The position numbers were made by a program, and so were the translations under genes. Below, in pieces: positions 1-7,625 of a stretch of 64,000 nt of DNA. The notes beneath the pieces are model-generated. The model saw only the letters and a list, made by a program, of their open reading frames with translations. It was not told the DNA's origin and made no database searches. How positions within the stretch are numbered: the first letter of the stretch is position 1; each line of letters opens with the position of its first letter. Source of the stretch: Adhaeribacter terrigena (lineage in GTDB: Bacteria; Bacteroidota; Bacteroidia; Cytophagales; Hymenobacteraceae); contig NZ_JAEHFX010000007.1 in assembly GCF_016623615.1 (NCBI RefSeq), positions 62,001 through 126,000 on the forward strand, in the 5' to 3' direction.

Positions 1-335
<335 letters not shown>

Positions 336-414
336 CCGGAGAATTGTTGATTGCTGATTGTTAATTGTTGGGTGGTTAATTGGTATTGAGAACGGGTTTT
401 AAAGTAGCGTGTTG

Positions 415-459
415 TTTTCAGGCGCTATACTTTTAGCCCGAAAAACCATAGCATTTTTA
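415..459. repeat. 42-bp A/T-tract element, copy near start of 493 gene
   Basis: Two overlapping half copies: TTTTCAGGCGCTATACTTTT runs into ACTTTTAGCCCG and AAAAACCATAGCATTTTT. It lies 34 nt upstream of the next start codon. Confidence 0.6.
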
Positions 460-492
460 CACTTCCGGTTTTTTTCGTAACTTCCTGTAATT

Positions 493-1308
493 ATGGCAAA
501 AGTAAAATTACAAATAAACGTTCCGGAGCCCTGCGAACAGGACTGGAACGCGATGATTCCGCAAGGCAACGGACGGTTTTGCGACGTTTGCCAGAAATGC
601 GTGATCGATTTCAGCACCAAATCCGACCGGGAAGTAATTGAAATTTTCAGCCGCAGCAATAATAAAGTTTGCGGACGTTTCCGGGAAGATCAATTAAACC
701 GGAATCTGATCTTGCCGCAACAGGCCCTCATTTCCGGCTGGCGCTTGTTTGCCCTGACTTTTGGAGCTCTTTTCGCTACCGATCTTGCACATGCCCAAAC
801 CACCAAGCCGAAACAAGCTGTACTGAAAAACTATACTTCTGCCAAACCTGCGCAGCAAAACTGCAAATTCCTGATGATCAGCGGAACCGTAAAAAACCGT
901 TACGGCGAACCATTGAAAGAAGCGTTTATCGGCTTAAAAAATAAACCCGGCATTCTGGCTTATACAGATAGCTCTGGAAATTTCCGGTTCAAACTTCCGG
1001 AAAACTGGATCACCAATTCGAAGCAAAAACGGGTAATTTTAACGTTCAGCCGCACGGGATATCATTTATATGAACAGCCGGTTTCCACGCTCAAAAATCA
1101 CAGGTTTGCCATTACGCTGGATGCTTTGCCGGAAGAAATGAAAAAGGAAGAAAATGTGGCTGAAATTACAGCTTATGAACCGCCGGTAATTGGCCCTGAA
1201 AAAATTAGCACAATTATTACTGGAGAAATTCTTCGTATTCCAACAAGAATAATTGTTACTTCGAAAGACGACAGCTACTACAAAATGAAGCACGACCTGA
1301 AAGATTAA
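493..1308 (+). CDS. Cys-motif protein with carboxypeptidase-like regulatory domain
   Basis: 271 aa. The N-terminal 65 residues carry a cysteine cluster (PCEQDW, then FCDVCQKC, then CGRF) that looks like a small metal-binding or redox module; this N-terminal type recurs in Bacteroidota proteins of unknown role. A hydrophobic segment around residues 80-100 ends in AHAQ and could be a membrane anchor. From about residue 128 a carboxypeptidase-regulatory-like beta-sandwich is suggested by ISGTVKNRYGEPLKEAFIG and TDSSGNFRF. Function is unknown; the layout suggests a cytoplasmic Cys module linked across the membrane to a periplasmic beta domain. The stop overlaps the stop of the convergent protease gene by 4 nt. 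Confidence 0.75.
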   Translation: MAKVKLQINVPEPCEQDWNAMIPQGNGRFCDVCQKCVIDFSTKSDREVIEIFSRSNNKVCGRFREDQLNRNLILPQQALISGWRLFALTFGALFATDLAHAQTTKPKQAVLKNYTSAKPAQQNCKFLMISGTVKNRYGEPLKEAFIGLKNKPGILAYTDSSGNFRFKLPENWITNSKQKRVILTFSRTGYHLYEQPVSTLKNHRFAITLDALPEEMKKEENVAEITAYEPPVIGPEKISTIITGEILRIPTRIIVTSKDDSYYKMKHDLKD

Positions 1309-2576
1309 ATTCTTCGTTTCAGGGTAACTTCTGCATAGATCAATTGCCCGTCGCGTTTTAAAAGCAAATTCATCTTCCGGTCAGGATAGGAATGAAAAAT
1401 GCGGCTGATCTCGGTTAGGGTATAAGACGAAGCGGAATGAAGGTCCAGCGAAAGCAGTTCATCGCCGGGGAGAATGCCGGCTTCCGCGGCGGCAGAATTT
1501 TCGTGTACATTTGTAACGCGGTAAGTCCGGTATTTTGGCGGAACGGCAACCAGGTCGATGCCACACATATCGTATTCAAAAGGCCGGGCCAGCGAAATAC
1601 GGTTACGTAAATAAAGTTTTTGGTGCGGGTAATCGAAAATAACGGAAAACCGCTTGAATAATTCCAGACCCAGACTGCCGTTCCGGGAAACGGTGGTTTT
1701 GGCCTGAATATCCGCCGAATCGGGAAAAGAAGCCAGCACTGCATTTACGGTATAGCGCCCCAGTTTTAGCGCCGGAATGCGGCCCAGAAAACCACTAACG
1801 CTGCCCGCCAAACCTACGCCCAAATGCGAACGCAATACTTTTTCCGGTAATTTAATTCGTTTATCGGAGCTGCAATCCAAAGACAAGGCAAAGCCGGCGC
1901 CGGTGTCGAGCAGGAGTTTTACGGGTACTTTTCCGGCGTCAGTTTCTATTTCGGTTTGCAGGTAAGGTTTGTTTCCTTCCAGTTTCAAGGGCAAGGCTTC
2001 GTGCTTCGGGGGAGCTTTAAATTCCGCAGGCTGGTGCAGGATCAGGTTTAGCTTTTTAAAATCTACCTCTATTACAAAGCTGTTGAAAAAATCGTAGCCC
2101 AGAATGCCGGTCACCGGAATGCCAATGTAACTTCCCAGCTGAATTACATCTTCGGAAAGCACCGCGAACGTCAGGTTTTCGGAAGTTACGCCCGGCAATT
2201 GAACCTGGAGGTCGGGCGTAAAATAAGCATGCAGATCGGAGCCGGATCCTACGCCTGCAATTTCAAGCGCCGGACCACGGGAAAACCGGATGGAATCGCG
2301 CAGGCCGGCGTCGGTAATAAGGGAAGAACTTACGCCCGTATCTACCAGAAAATTGAAAGGCCCTTTTCCGTTCAGCTTCGCTTCTACAATTATTAAATTC
2401 CGGTGCAGCTGAAACGGGATCTTTTGCTTTTTCCGGCCTTCGGTAAATTTGAAAATTTGCGCCTGAACCGGAAAAGCAAAAATCAGTAGCAAACCAAAAA
2501 GCAGCAGCAAACCCGGGTTTTTGGGGCAAAAACCATAGCGTTTCCGGACTAAAAAATGCGGGTTTTGATCTTGCAA
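1305..2576 (-). CDS. Secreted retropepsin-like aspartyl protease with PDZ domain
   Basis: 423 aa. Two catalytic-type motifs are visible, FLVDTGVSSS (D79) and LLLDTGAGF (about residue 223), so both lobes of an aspartic protease are on one chain. The C-terminal 80 residues (VTNVHENSAAAEAGILPGDELL) form a PDZ domain, probably for substrate binding. A signal peptide is plausible at residues 22-40 ending PVQAQ. The n-region before it (RKRYGF) is encoded by a copy of the 42-bp element, so the mature protein should be unaffected. There is no other in-frame ATG near, so the start at 2576 is kept. Likely periplasmic or surface; substrate unknown. Confidence 0.85.
   Translation of the reverse strand: MQDQNPHFLVRKRYGFCPKNPGLLLLFGLLLIFAFPVQAQIFKFTEGRKKQKIPFQLHRNLIIVEAKLNGKGPFNFLVDTGVSSSLITDAGLRDSIRFSRGPALEIAGVGSGSDLHAYFTPDLQVQLPGVTSENLTFAVLSEDVIQLGSYIGIPVTGILGYDFFNSFVIEVDFKKLNLILHQPAEFKAPPKHEALPLKLEGNKPYLQTEIETDAGKVPVKLLLDTGAGFALSLDCSSDKRIKLPEKVLRSHLGVGLAGSVSGFLGRIPALKLGRYTVNAVLASFPDSADIQAKTTVSRNGSLGLELFKRFSVIFDYPHQKLYLRNRISLARPFEYDMCGIDLVAVPPKYRTYRVTNVHENSAAAEAGILPGDELLSLDLHSASSYTLTEISRIFHSYPDRKMNLLLKRDGQLIYAEVTLKRRI
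2517..2550. repeat. 42-bp element inside the aspartyl protease N-terminus
   Basis: GTTTTTGGGGC then AAAAACCATAGCGTTT, followed by CCGGACTAAAAAA. It is read in frame as part of the protease n-region, upstream of the hydrophobic signal core. Confidence 0.65.
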
Positions 2577-2626
2577 AGCAACTGATTTTTACCGCAATAA
2601 ATTGCAGAATTGAAAGGGCATTTCCT

Positions 2627-2668
2627 AGTTTTTCAGGGCGAAACGATAGCGTTTTCAGGTCAAAAACT
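2627..2668. repeat. 42-bp A/T-tract element, complete copy
   Basis: A reference copy with both arms: AGTTTTTCAGG, core GAAACGATAGCGTTTT, then CAGGTCAAAAACT. Exactly 42 nt and nearly palindromic. It sits between the divergent protease and fabG genes. Confidence 0.85.
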
Positions 2669-2762
2669 AAAATTGCCCGGAAGCGGATAAACCGGACAGC
2701 CGGAAACGAAAAATAATGATTTGCGAAACTTGTTAAGACGGAGCCGGTTTTAAAAACTTTTT

Positions 2763-2770
2763 TACCTTTG
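2763..2770 (+). promoter_or_regulatory. -7 box for fabG, almost on the start codon
   Basis: TACCTTTG matches TAnnTTTG and ends 5 nt before the fabG ATG, so transcription would begin at or next to the start codon. No clear -33 TTTG is present at the usual spacing. Confidence 0.5.
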
Positions 2771-2775
2771 AGGTT

Positions 2776-3522
2776 ATGAAAGTATTAGAAGGAAAAACTG
2801 CTTTAATAACCGGCGCCTCCAAAGGAATTGGCCGCGCCATTGCCCAGAAATTCGCCGATATGGGGGCGAATGTGGCTTTTACGTATTTATCGAGCGTGGA
2901 AAAAGGCCAGGCGCTGGAAAATGAACTGAGCGCTGGTGGTGCCAAAGTAAAAGGCTTCCGCTCCGATGCTTCCGATTTCAAACAAGCCGAAGAACTGGTA
3001 GAAAATGTGGTAAAGGAGTTCGGCAAGCTGGATATTCTGGTAAACAACGCCGGCATTACCCGCGACGGCCTTTTAATGCGCATGACCGAAGAAAACTGGG
3101 ATGCGGTGATCAACACCAACCTGAAATCGGTTTTCAACCTGACCAAAGCCGCTACCAAGCACATGATGCGCGCCAAATCGGGTTCTATCATCAACATGAC
3201 TTCCGTAGTAGGCATTAAAGGCAACGCCGGACAAGCCAATTACGCGGCTTCCAAATCGGGCATTATCGGTTTCACGAAATCAGTTGCTTTAGAATTAGGC
3301 TCCCGGAATATTCGTTCCAACGCCATTGCTCCGGGTTTTATTGAAACCGAAATGACCGGCGAACTGGATCAGAACGTAGTAGATGGCTGGAAACAAGCCA
3401 TTCCGTTAAAACGCGCCGGCACCGTAGAAGACATTGCCAACGCGGCCGTATTCCTGGCTTCAGACCAATCTTCTTACATCACCGGCCAGGTATTGCAGGT
3501 AGATGGCGGTATGCTCACTTAG
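2776..3522 (+). CDS. fabG: 3-oxoacyl-ACP reductase FabG
   Basis: 248 aa short-chain dehydrogenase, the usual FabG length. It reduces 3-oxoacyl-ACP with NADPH in fatty acid elongation. Visible signatures: cofactor loop TGASKGIGRAIA, NNAGITRDGLLMRM (typical FabG wording), catalytic Ser in MTSVVG, and YAASK catalytic Tyr/Lys. The C-terminus YITGQVLQVDGGMLT is standard. It is a single gene here, not in a fab operon. A -7 box 5 nt from the ATG suggests a leaderless or nearly leaderless transcript. The downstream inverted repeat starts 8 nt after the stop. Confidence 0.93.
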   Translation: MKVLEGKTALITGASKGIGRAIAQKFADMGANVAFTYLSSVEKGQALENELSAGGAKVKGFRSDASDFKQAEELVENVVKEFGKLDILVNNAGITRDGLLMRMTEENWDAVINTNLKSVFNLTKAATKHMMRAKSGSIINMTSVVGIKGNAGQANYAASKSGIIGFTKSVALELGSRNIRSNAIAPGFIETEMTGELDQNVVDGWKQAIPLKRAGTVEDIANAAVFLASDQSSYITGQVLQVDGGMLT

Positions 3523-3529
3523 TTGTTCG

Positions 3530-3551
3530 TTGTTGGTTGTTAGTTGTTGGT
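3530..3551. repeat. Left inverted repeat flanking the IVP gene
   Basis: 22 nt that match the reverse complement of 3950-3971 with one mismatch. The sequence has a 7-bp period (TTGTTGG, TTGTTAG, TTGTTGG) and similar tracts occur at about 345-385 and 54107-54155 without a gene, so it may be a simple repeat and not a true transposon end. Confidence 0.6.
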
Positions 3552-3602
3552 GACGCAATAACTTTAAAGGTTTGGAGTTGGTAAATGTAGCACAGGAATT
3601 TT

Positions 3603-3975
3603 ATGCAGAAAGCTTATACAACGTTAGAAGTCTGGCAGAAAAGTCGTGAATTAGTAACCATAATCTATCAACTTACAGGTAATTTTCCGAAAGAAGAATT
3701 ATTTGGGTTAACCAGTCAGATCAGAAGAAGCGCCGTATCAGTTCCGTCTAACATTGCCGAAGGTTGTGTTAGAAATACATCCAAAGACACGCTGCAATTT
3801 CTATATATTGCCCGTGGTTCGTTATACGAACTGGAAAACACAACTTTACCTCGCTATAGATGTGAAATATCTGGACCAAACAAATTTTGATACAGGAGTA
3901 CAACTAATCACAACCTGCAAAAAACTCCTGAACGGTTTCATAAATTATTACCAACAACTAACAACCACCAACTAA
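3603..3975 (+). pseudogene. Four-helix-bundle protein (23S rRNA IVP family), frameshifted
   Basis: The reading frame begins MQKAYTTLEVWQKSRELV and holds the family hallmarks SQIRRSAVSVPSNIAEG and ARGSLYELE. It then breaks: the expected continuation ETQLYLAIDVKYLDQ is found in the next frame. The cause is one extra A in the run at 3835-3838; with three As the frame runs on to the stop at about 3975 (about 124 aa, the normal family length). It could be a recent mutation or a sequencing error. These small proteins, first seen in 23S rRNA intervening sequences, are common stand-alone genes in Bacteroidota and their function is unknown. The gene is flanked by a 22-nt inverted repeat (3530-3551, 3950-3971), and its last codons are encoded by the right repeat. 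Confidence 0.85.
3950..3971. repeat. Right inverted repeat flanking the IVP gene
   Basis: Reverse complement of 3530-3551 with one mismatch. It overlaps the 3' end of the IVP gene (residues QQLTTTN) and ends 12 nt before the TTG start of the next gene. Confidence 0.6.
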
Positions 3976-3983
3976 GAACCAAA

Positions 3984-6065
3984 TTGGAGCAATTCAGAAT
4001 TCTGTTAACCCATTCGGCCTGGTTTCTGCCGCTTTGCCTTTTGGTGGGGGCGGCGTACGCCTGGCTGTTGTATTCCAAAAATCCGCTGTGGAGTAAGCAA
4101 TTAAACTACCTGCTGGCGGCTTTGCGGTTTGTGGTGGTTAGTTTTCTGTGTTTTTTGCTGCTAGGGCCGGTGGTACGTTATTTTTCCAATACCGAAGAAA
4201 AACCCGCTATCGTTTTCGCCATCGATAATTCCGAATCCGTTCGGCTTTTTACCGATTCCGTTGCGCTGCGCCAAACCCGCGAAAAACTGGCTGATATCAG
4301 TGAAGCACTGCGTAAAAACGGTATCGAAACGACCATAAAAAGTCTGAATGCCACGCAGGTTTCAAACCTGAACGCGATCCGTTTCGACCAGAAAAGTACC
4401 AACCTGGATGTGCTGCTCAACAACGTGGCCGAAACCTACGAGAACCGCAATTTAGCCGCCGTAGTGTTGCTTTCTGATGGCATTGCCAACCAGGGAAAAT
4501 CGCCGGCTTATTCCGATTTTCCGTTCCGGCTTTACCCCGTTGCCCTCGGCGATACCGTTCCGAAACGCGACCTGAGCCTGCCGGCTTTGCAATACAACAA
4601 GGTAGCTTTCAGCGGCAACAAATTCCCGCTGGTGGCCGAGATCCGCAACGATGGTTTTTCCGGCCGGAATGCTAGCGTTTTATTAAAAGAAAACGGTAGC
4701 ATTTTAGAGCGAAAAACCATTGCCCTGCAACCAAACAAGCCTTCGCAAACCGTTACCTTCCAGATCACCGCGGCCCAGCCCGGCAAAAAACACTATGAGG
4801 TTGTAATAGAAGCTTTACCTGGCGAATTCACCAGACTCAACAATGCCAAGCACGCTTATTTAGAAGTAGTAAAGGGCAAGCTGAAAGTTTTGCTGGCCGC
4901 TGCCGCCCCGCACCCCGATATTAAAGCGCTGAAAAGCGCGATAGAAACCGATGAAAACTTTGAAGTAACGCTTTACCTGCCGGGTATTTATCCGCTCAAA
5001 AAATCGGATTACGACCTGGCCATTTTACACCAGTTACCTTCGCGTTTACGCACCGGCTCAGAAGTTTTACAGCTGGTGCAGCAACAGAAAATCCCGGCGT
5101 TTTACATCGTGGGCGCGCAATCGGATCTGGCTGAATTCAACAAGCAGCAGGCCGGTGTTTTTATTGCGCCACGCGGCAACCAGACCGACGAAGTGGTTCC
5201 GGTGATCAACAGCAGTTTCACGCGTTTCGGTTTTGCCGATAGAGCTGCCGAAGCTTTTAAAACCTACCCGCCGCTCACTGTTCCATTTGCCGATTTCAGA
5301 TTAAACCCGGCTACGGAAGTCGTTTTGCAGCAGCAGGTTGGCCGTTTAAAAACCGATCGTCCGTTACTGGCCGTTCAAACCGGCAACGAAAACACGAACG
5401 GCGTTCTATTAGGCGAAGGCCTCTGGCAATGGCGCCTGAACGAAGCCGTGGCCAACGAAAAACCGGCGCATTTCGATAAACTGATCACCGATCTGGTGCA
5501 GCTTTTAACCACCAAGCAAAATAAAAAACGCCTGAATGTGTACCCCGTGCAGGATGAGTTTTTAGTTTCGGAAGATGTGCGTTTCCAGAGCGAAGTTTAT
5601 AATGCGATCTACGAGAAAATCTACGGTCAGCAGATAACCCTTACTTTAACCGATGAAAAGAAGAAAAGCCGGACTTTCAATTTTGTGAACGGCGAAAACT
5701 TCTCGGGTTTGAACGTAGGCAATTTGCCGGGGGGCGTTTATAAATACACCGCTGCAACTACCTTAGATGGCAAACGCGTGCAGGATTCCGGGGAGTTTCT
5801 GGTGCAGGATCTGGCGCTGGAAACCTTAACTTCGCTGGCCGATCATAACCTGCTTTACCAGCTGGCGCGCAAAAACAACAACAAACTTTATTACCCCAAC
5901 CAACTCGAGCAACTTGAAAAAGACCTGTTAGAGACGGATTTTAAAAACGTGATCTACACCCAGGAAAGCCTCAAAGACCTTATCAATCTGAAATGGCTGT
6001 TCTTCGTAATTCTGGCTCTGGTTTCAATTGAATGGTTTCTGCGTAAATATTACGGCAGCATTTAA
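3984..6065 (+). CDS. VWA-like membrane protein, TTG start
   Basis: 693 aa. Two transmembrane helices at the N-terminus (about residues 14-30 and 42-65), a large periplasmic part, and a third helix near the C-terminus (WLFFVILALVSIEWFL). After the second helix AIVFAIDNSESV resembles a VWA MIDAS (DxSxS), and VVLLSDGIANQGKSP fits the second VWA strand motif. The architecture resembles Bat-type or glutamine-amidotransferase-like VWA proteins of Bacteroidota; the exact role is unknown. The only start near the membrane segment is TTG at 3984, right after the IVP cassette, so insertion may have replaced the original start region. The complementary 42-bp pair at 6099-6137 may terminate it. Confidence 0.8.
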   Translation: MEQFRILLTHSAWFLPLCLLVGAAYAWLLYSKNPLWSKQLNYLLAALRFVVVSFLCFLLLGPVVRYFSNTEEKPAIVFAIDNSESVRLFTDSVALRQTREKLADISEALRKNGIETTIKSLNATQVSNLNAIRFDQKSTNLDVLLNNVAETYENRNLAAVVLLSDGIANQGKSPAYSDFPFRLYPVALGDTVPKRDLSLPALQYNKVAFSGNKFPLVAEIRNDGFSGRNASVLLKENGSILERKTIALQPNKPSQTVTFQITAAQPGKKHYEVVIEALPGEFTRLNNAKHAYLEVVKGKLKVLLAAAAPHPDIKALKSAIETDENFEVTLYLPGIYPLKKSDYDLAILHQLPSRLRTGSEVLQLVQQQKIPAFYIVGAQSDLAEFNKQQAGVFIAPRGNQTDEVVPVINSSFTRFGFADRAAEAFKTYPPLTVPFADFRLNPATEVVLQQQVGRLKTDRPLLAVQTGNENTNGVLLGEGLWQWRLNEAVANEKPAHFDKLITDLVQLLTTKQNKKRLNVYPVQDEFLVSEDVRFQSEVYNAIYEKIYGQQITLTLTDEKKKSRTFNFVNGENFSGLNVGNLPGGVYKYTAATTLDGKRVQDSGEFLVQDLALETLTSLADHNLLYQLARKNNNKLYYPNQLEQLEKDLLETDFKNVIYTQESLKDLINLKWLFFVILALVSIEWFLRKYYGSI
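4685..4722. repeat. Possible degenerate 42-bp element inside the VWA gene
   Basis: AAAACGGTAGCATTTT then AGAGCGAAAAACC, read as ENGSILERKTIAL. It resembles the copy at 429-459 but lies in an internal coding region, so chance similarity is possible. Confidence 0.35.
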
Positions 6066-6098
6066 AAAAACAGCTTTTTTTCTGATTGCTGCGGCCTG

Positions 6099-6137
6099 AA
6101 AACGCTATACTTTTCAATGCAAAAAGTATAGCGTTTT
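6099..6137. terminator. Two 42-bp element cores fused head to head as a perfect hairpin
   Basis: AAAACGCTATACTTTT (6099-6114) and its exact complement (6122-6137) enclose a 7-nt loop CAATGCA, giving a 16-bp stem followed by Ts. It lies 34 nt after the VWA gene stop and could act as a terminator, although the stem is AT-rich. It also shows how two element copies can share one arm. Confidence 0.6.
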
Positions 6138-6201
6138 TATTTGCCATTATCCGGAAATACTGGTGCCTTACCCGGCAAAGGCGCTTTGGCCGGAAATTCC
6201 G

Positions 6202-6209
6202 TATCTTTG
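6202..6209 (+). promoter_or_regulatory. -7 box upstream of 6240 gene
   Basis: TATCTTTG, with TTTGG 13 nt upstream (shorter than the usual spacing). It lies 30 nt before the ATG. Confidence 0.5.
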
Positions 6210-6239
6210 TAAACCAACTATACCTGATCTGCAGCTTTT

Positions 6240-6881
6240 ATGGCCCAACAAACCTTCTTTTTGAATAATGATCCGGCGCAACCGCTAACCTTAACCTGGG
6301 GCTTCAACTGGAAAAACCTGAGAATCACCTATCTCGGCGAGGCAGTTGGAGAAATAAATTCAAAAAAGGAATTGCTGCAGGGCCAGGAATTTACCTTGCC
6401 TAATAATCAGACCCTTACTGTAAAACTAAAGGGTAGCTTTATGCCCCAGCTCGAAGTGTTGGCCGATCAGCAAGCTCTGAGCGGCAGCGCCACGCATCCC
6501 GAGTCGGTTCTGGAGCAGGCTTTTAAACTTTCGGCCATCCTGGGCGCATTAAATTTCGTACTGGGTTTTGTTGCTATTTTCTGGCCGACCGAAGTACTTT
6601 TGCGTTTAGGCATGGGTATGGAAACCGTTTTTACCGGTGCGCTGATCATGGCTTTGGCCTACGGCATCAAAAAACGCTCGATGGCCGCGCTGATCGCTTC
6701 TATCTGTTTCTGGATCTTAGATTACGGGCTTAGTATTTACTTTGCTTCCCAAAACGAAGGCGCCGTAAACCCGAGCTCCGGTCTTATTATGCGGATGGTT
6801 ATTGTTTTTACCTTGTATCGCGGTATTGCCGCCCTGAAACAAATCAGGCAGCAACAGGCTGCCATTGAACTTGCAAAATAA
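6240..6881 (+). CDS. Integral membrane protein of unknown function
   Basis: 213 aa. Residues 1-90 are a soluble beta-rich region ([40 protein letters not shown]). From about residue 97 there are four hydrophobic helices ([66 protein letters not shown]). No enzyme motif seen. It is followed 22 nt later by the cyclophilin gene, so the two may share a transcript from the -7 box at 6202. Confidence 0.75.
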   Translation: MAQQTFFLNNDPAQPLTLTWGFNWKNLRITYLGEAVGEINSKKELLQGQEFTLPNNQTLTVKLKGSFMPQLEVLADQQALSGSATHPESVLEQAFKLSAILGALNFVLGFVAIFWPTEVLLRLGMGMETVFTGALIMALAYGIKKRSMAALIASICFWILDYGLSIYFASQNEGAVNPSSGLIMRMVIVFTLYRGIAALKQIRQQQAAIELAK

Positions 6882-6903
6882 TTCTTTACAAATTTATACA
6901 TAT

Positions 6904-7368
6904 ATGAAAACTGCGGAAATCATTACCGACAAAGGCACCATGAAAGTAGAATTCTACGAAAAAGATGCCCCTAAAACGGTTAAAAACTTTATCGATCTGG
7001 CTGAAAAAGGCTTCTACGACGGCTTATCTTTTCACCGCGTAATTCCTGATTTCGTGATCCAGGGCGGTTGCCCGAACTCCCGCGAAGGCGCGAAAGGCAC
7101 ACCTGGCACCGGCGGACCAGGTTACAAAATAGATTGCGAACTGACCGGCGAAAACCAGTTCCACGACCGTGGCGTGCTATCGATGGCGCATGCGGGCCGC
7201 AATACTGGTGGCTCGCAGTTCTTCGTTTGCCACAGCCGTAAAAATACCGCGCATTTAGACCGCGTGCACACCTGCTTCGGTAAAGTGGTTGAAGGCCTGG
7301 ACGTGATCGACCAGATCAAAGCCGGCGACCGCATTCAGAAGATCACCGTTACAAATGTGGAAGGGTAA
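6904..7368 (+). CDS. Peptidyl-prolyl cis-trans isomerase, cyclophilin type
   Basis: 154 aa cytosolic single-domain cyclophilin, which isomerises X-Pro bonds. Clear motifs: [14 protein letters not shown] with the catalytic Arg, GGSQFFV, and [15 protein letters not shown] (the position usually FG.V). No signal peptide. An upstream in-frame TTG at 6865 would add 13 odd residues and overlap the previous gene; ATG at 6904 aligns with family N-termini ([11 protein letters not shown]) and is preferred. A very long hairpin downstream (7431-7490) terminates it. Confidence 0.93.
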   Translation: MKTAEIITDKGTMKVEFYEKDAPKTVKNFIDLAEKGFYDGLSFHRVIPDFVIQGGCPNSREGAKGTPGTGGPGYKIDCELTGENQFHDRGVLSMAHAGRNTGGSQFFVCHSRKNTAHLDRVHTCFGKVVEGLDVIDQIKAGDRIQKITVTNVEG

Positions 7369-7430
7369 TTAATGTGTTAATTTTTTAATGTGCTGATGTG
7401 CTATTTTTTCACGGGTAGTTTTCAGCCGTT

Positions 7431-7490
7431 AAAAACCCATTAAAAGTAAAGGCCGGAAAGTTTTCCGGCCTTTACTTTTAATGGGTTTTT
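7431..7490. terminator. 29-bp perfect-stem bidirectional terminator
   Basis: Arms 7431-7459 and 7462-7490 are exact complements around a 2-nt centre, with the GC-rich inner part AAAGGCCGGAAA and outer poly-A/poly-T. It lies between the convergent cyclophilin and M49-like genes and can serve both. Confidence 0.85.
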
Positions 7491-7572
7491 CAGTTGATTA
7501 TCGGGTAAACCAGAGCTGGCGAAAGTGTTCAGCGACAGCGTCACTTGCGCCAGCTAGTACCCGTTATGATTT

Positions 7573-7604
7573 CATTCTCGCATTCTCGTATTCTCGCATT
7601 CTCG
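7573..7604. repeat. Tandem 8-bp repeat, four units
   Basis: CATTCTCG, CATTCTCG, TATTCTCG, CATTCTCG in a row, just downstream of the M49-like gene stop. Confidence 0.85.
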
Positions 7605-7625
7605 CATTTTCAAATCTTCAAATTC

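Noticed and set aside
3530-3971. IVP inverted repeats as proven transposon ends
   Set aside because: The tracts are 7-bp simple repeats that also occur without the gene; no target duplication was seen. Kept only as a hypothesis.
6865-6903. TTG start giving cyclophilin 13 extra residues
   Set aside because: Overlaps the previous gene, and family N-termini match the ATG at 6904.
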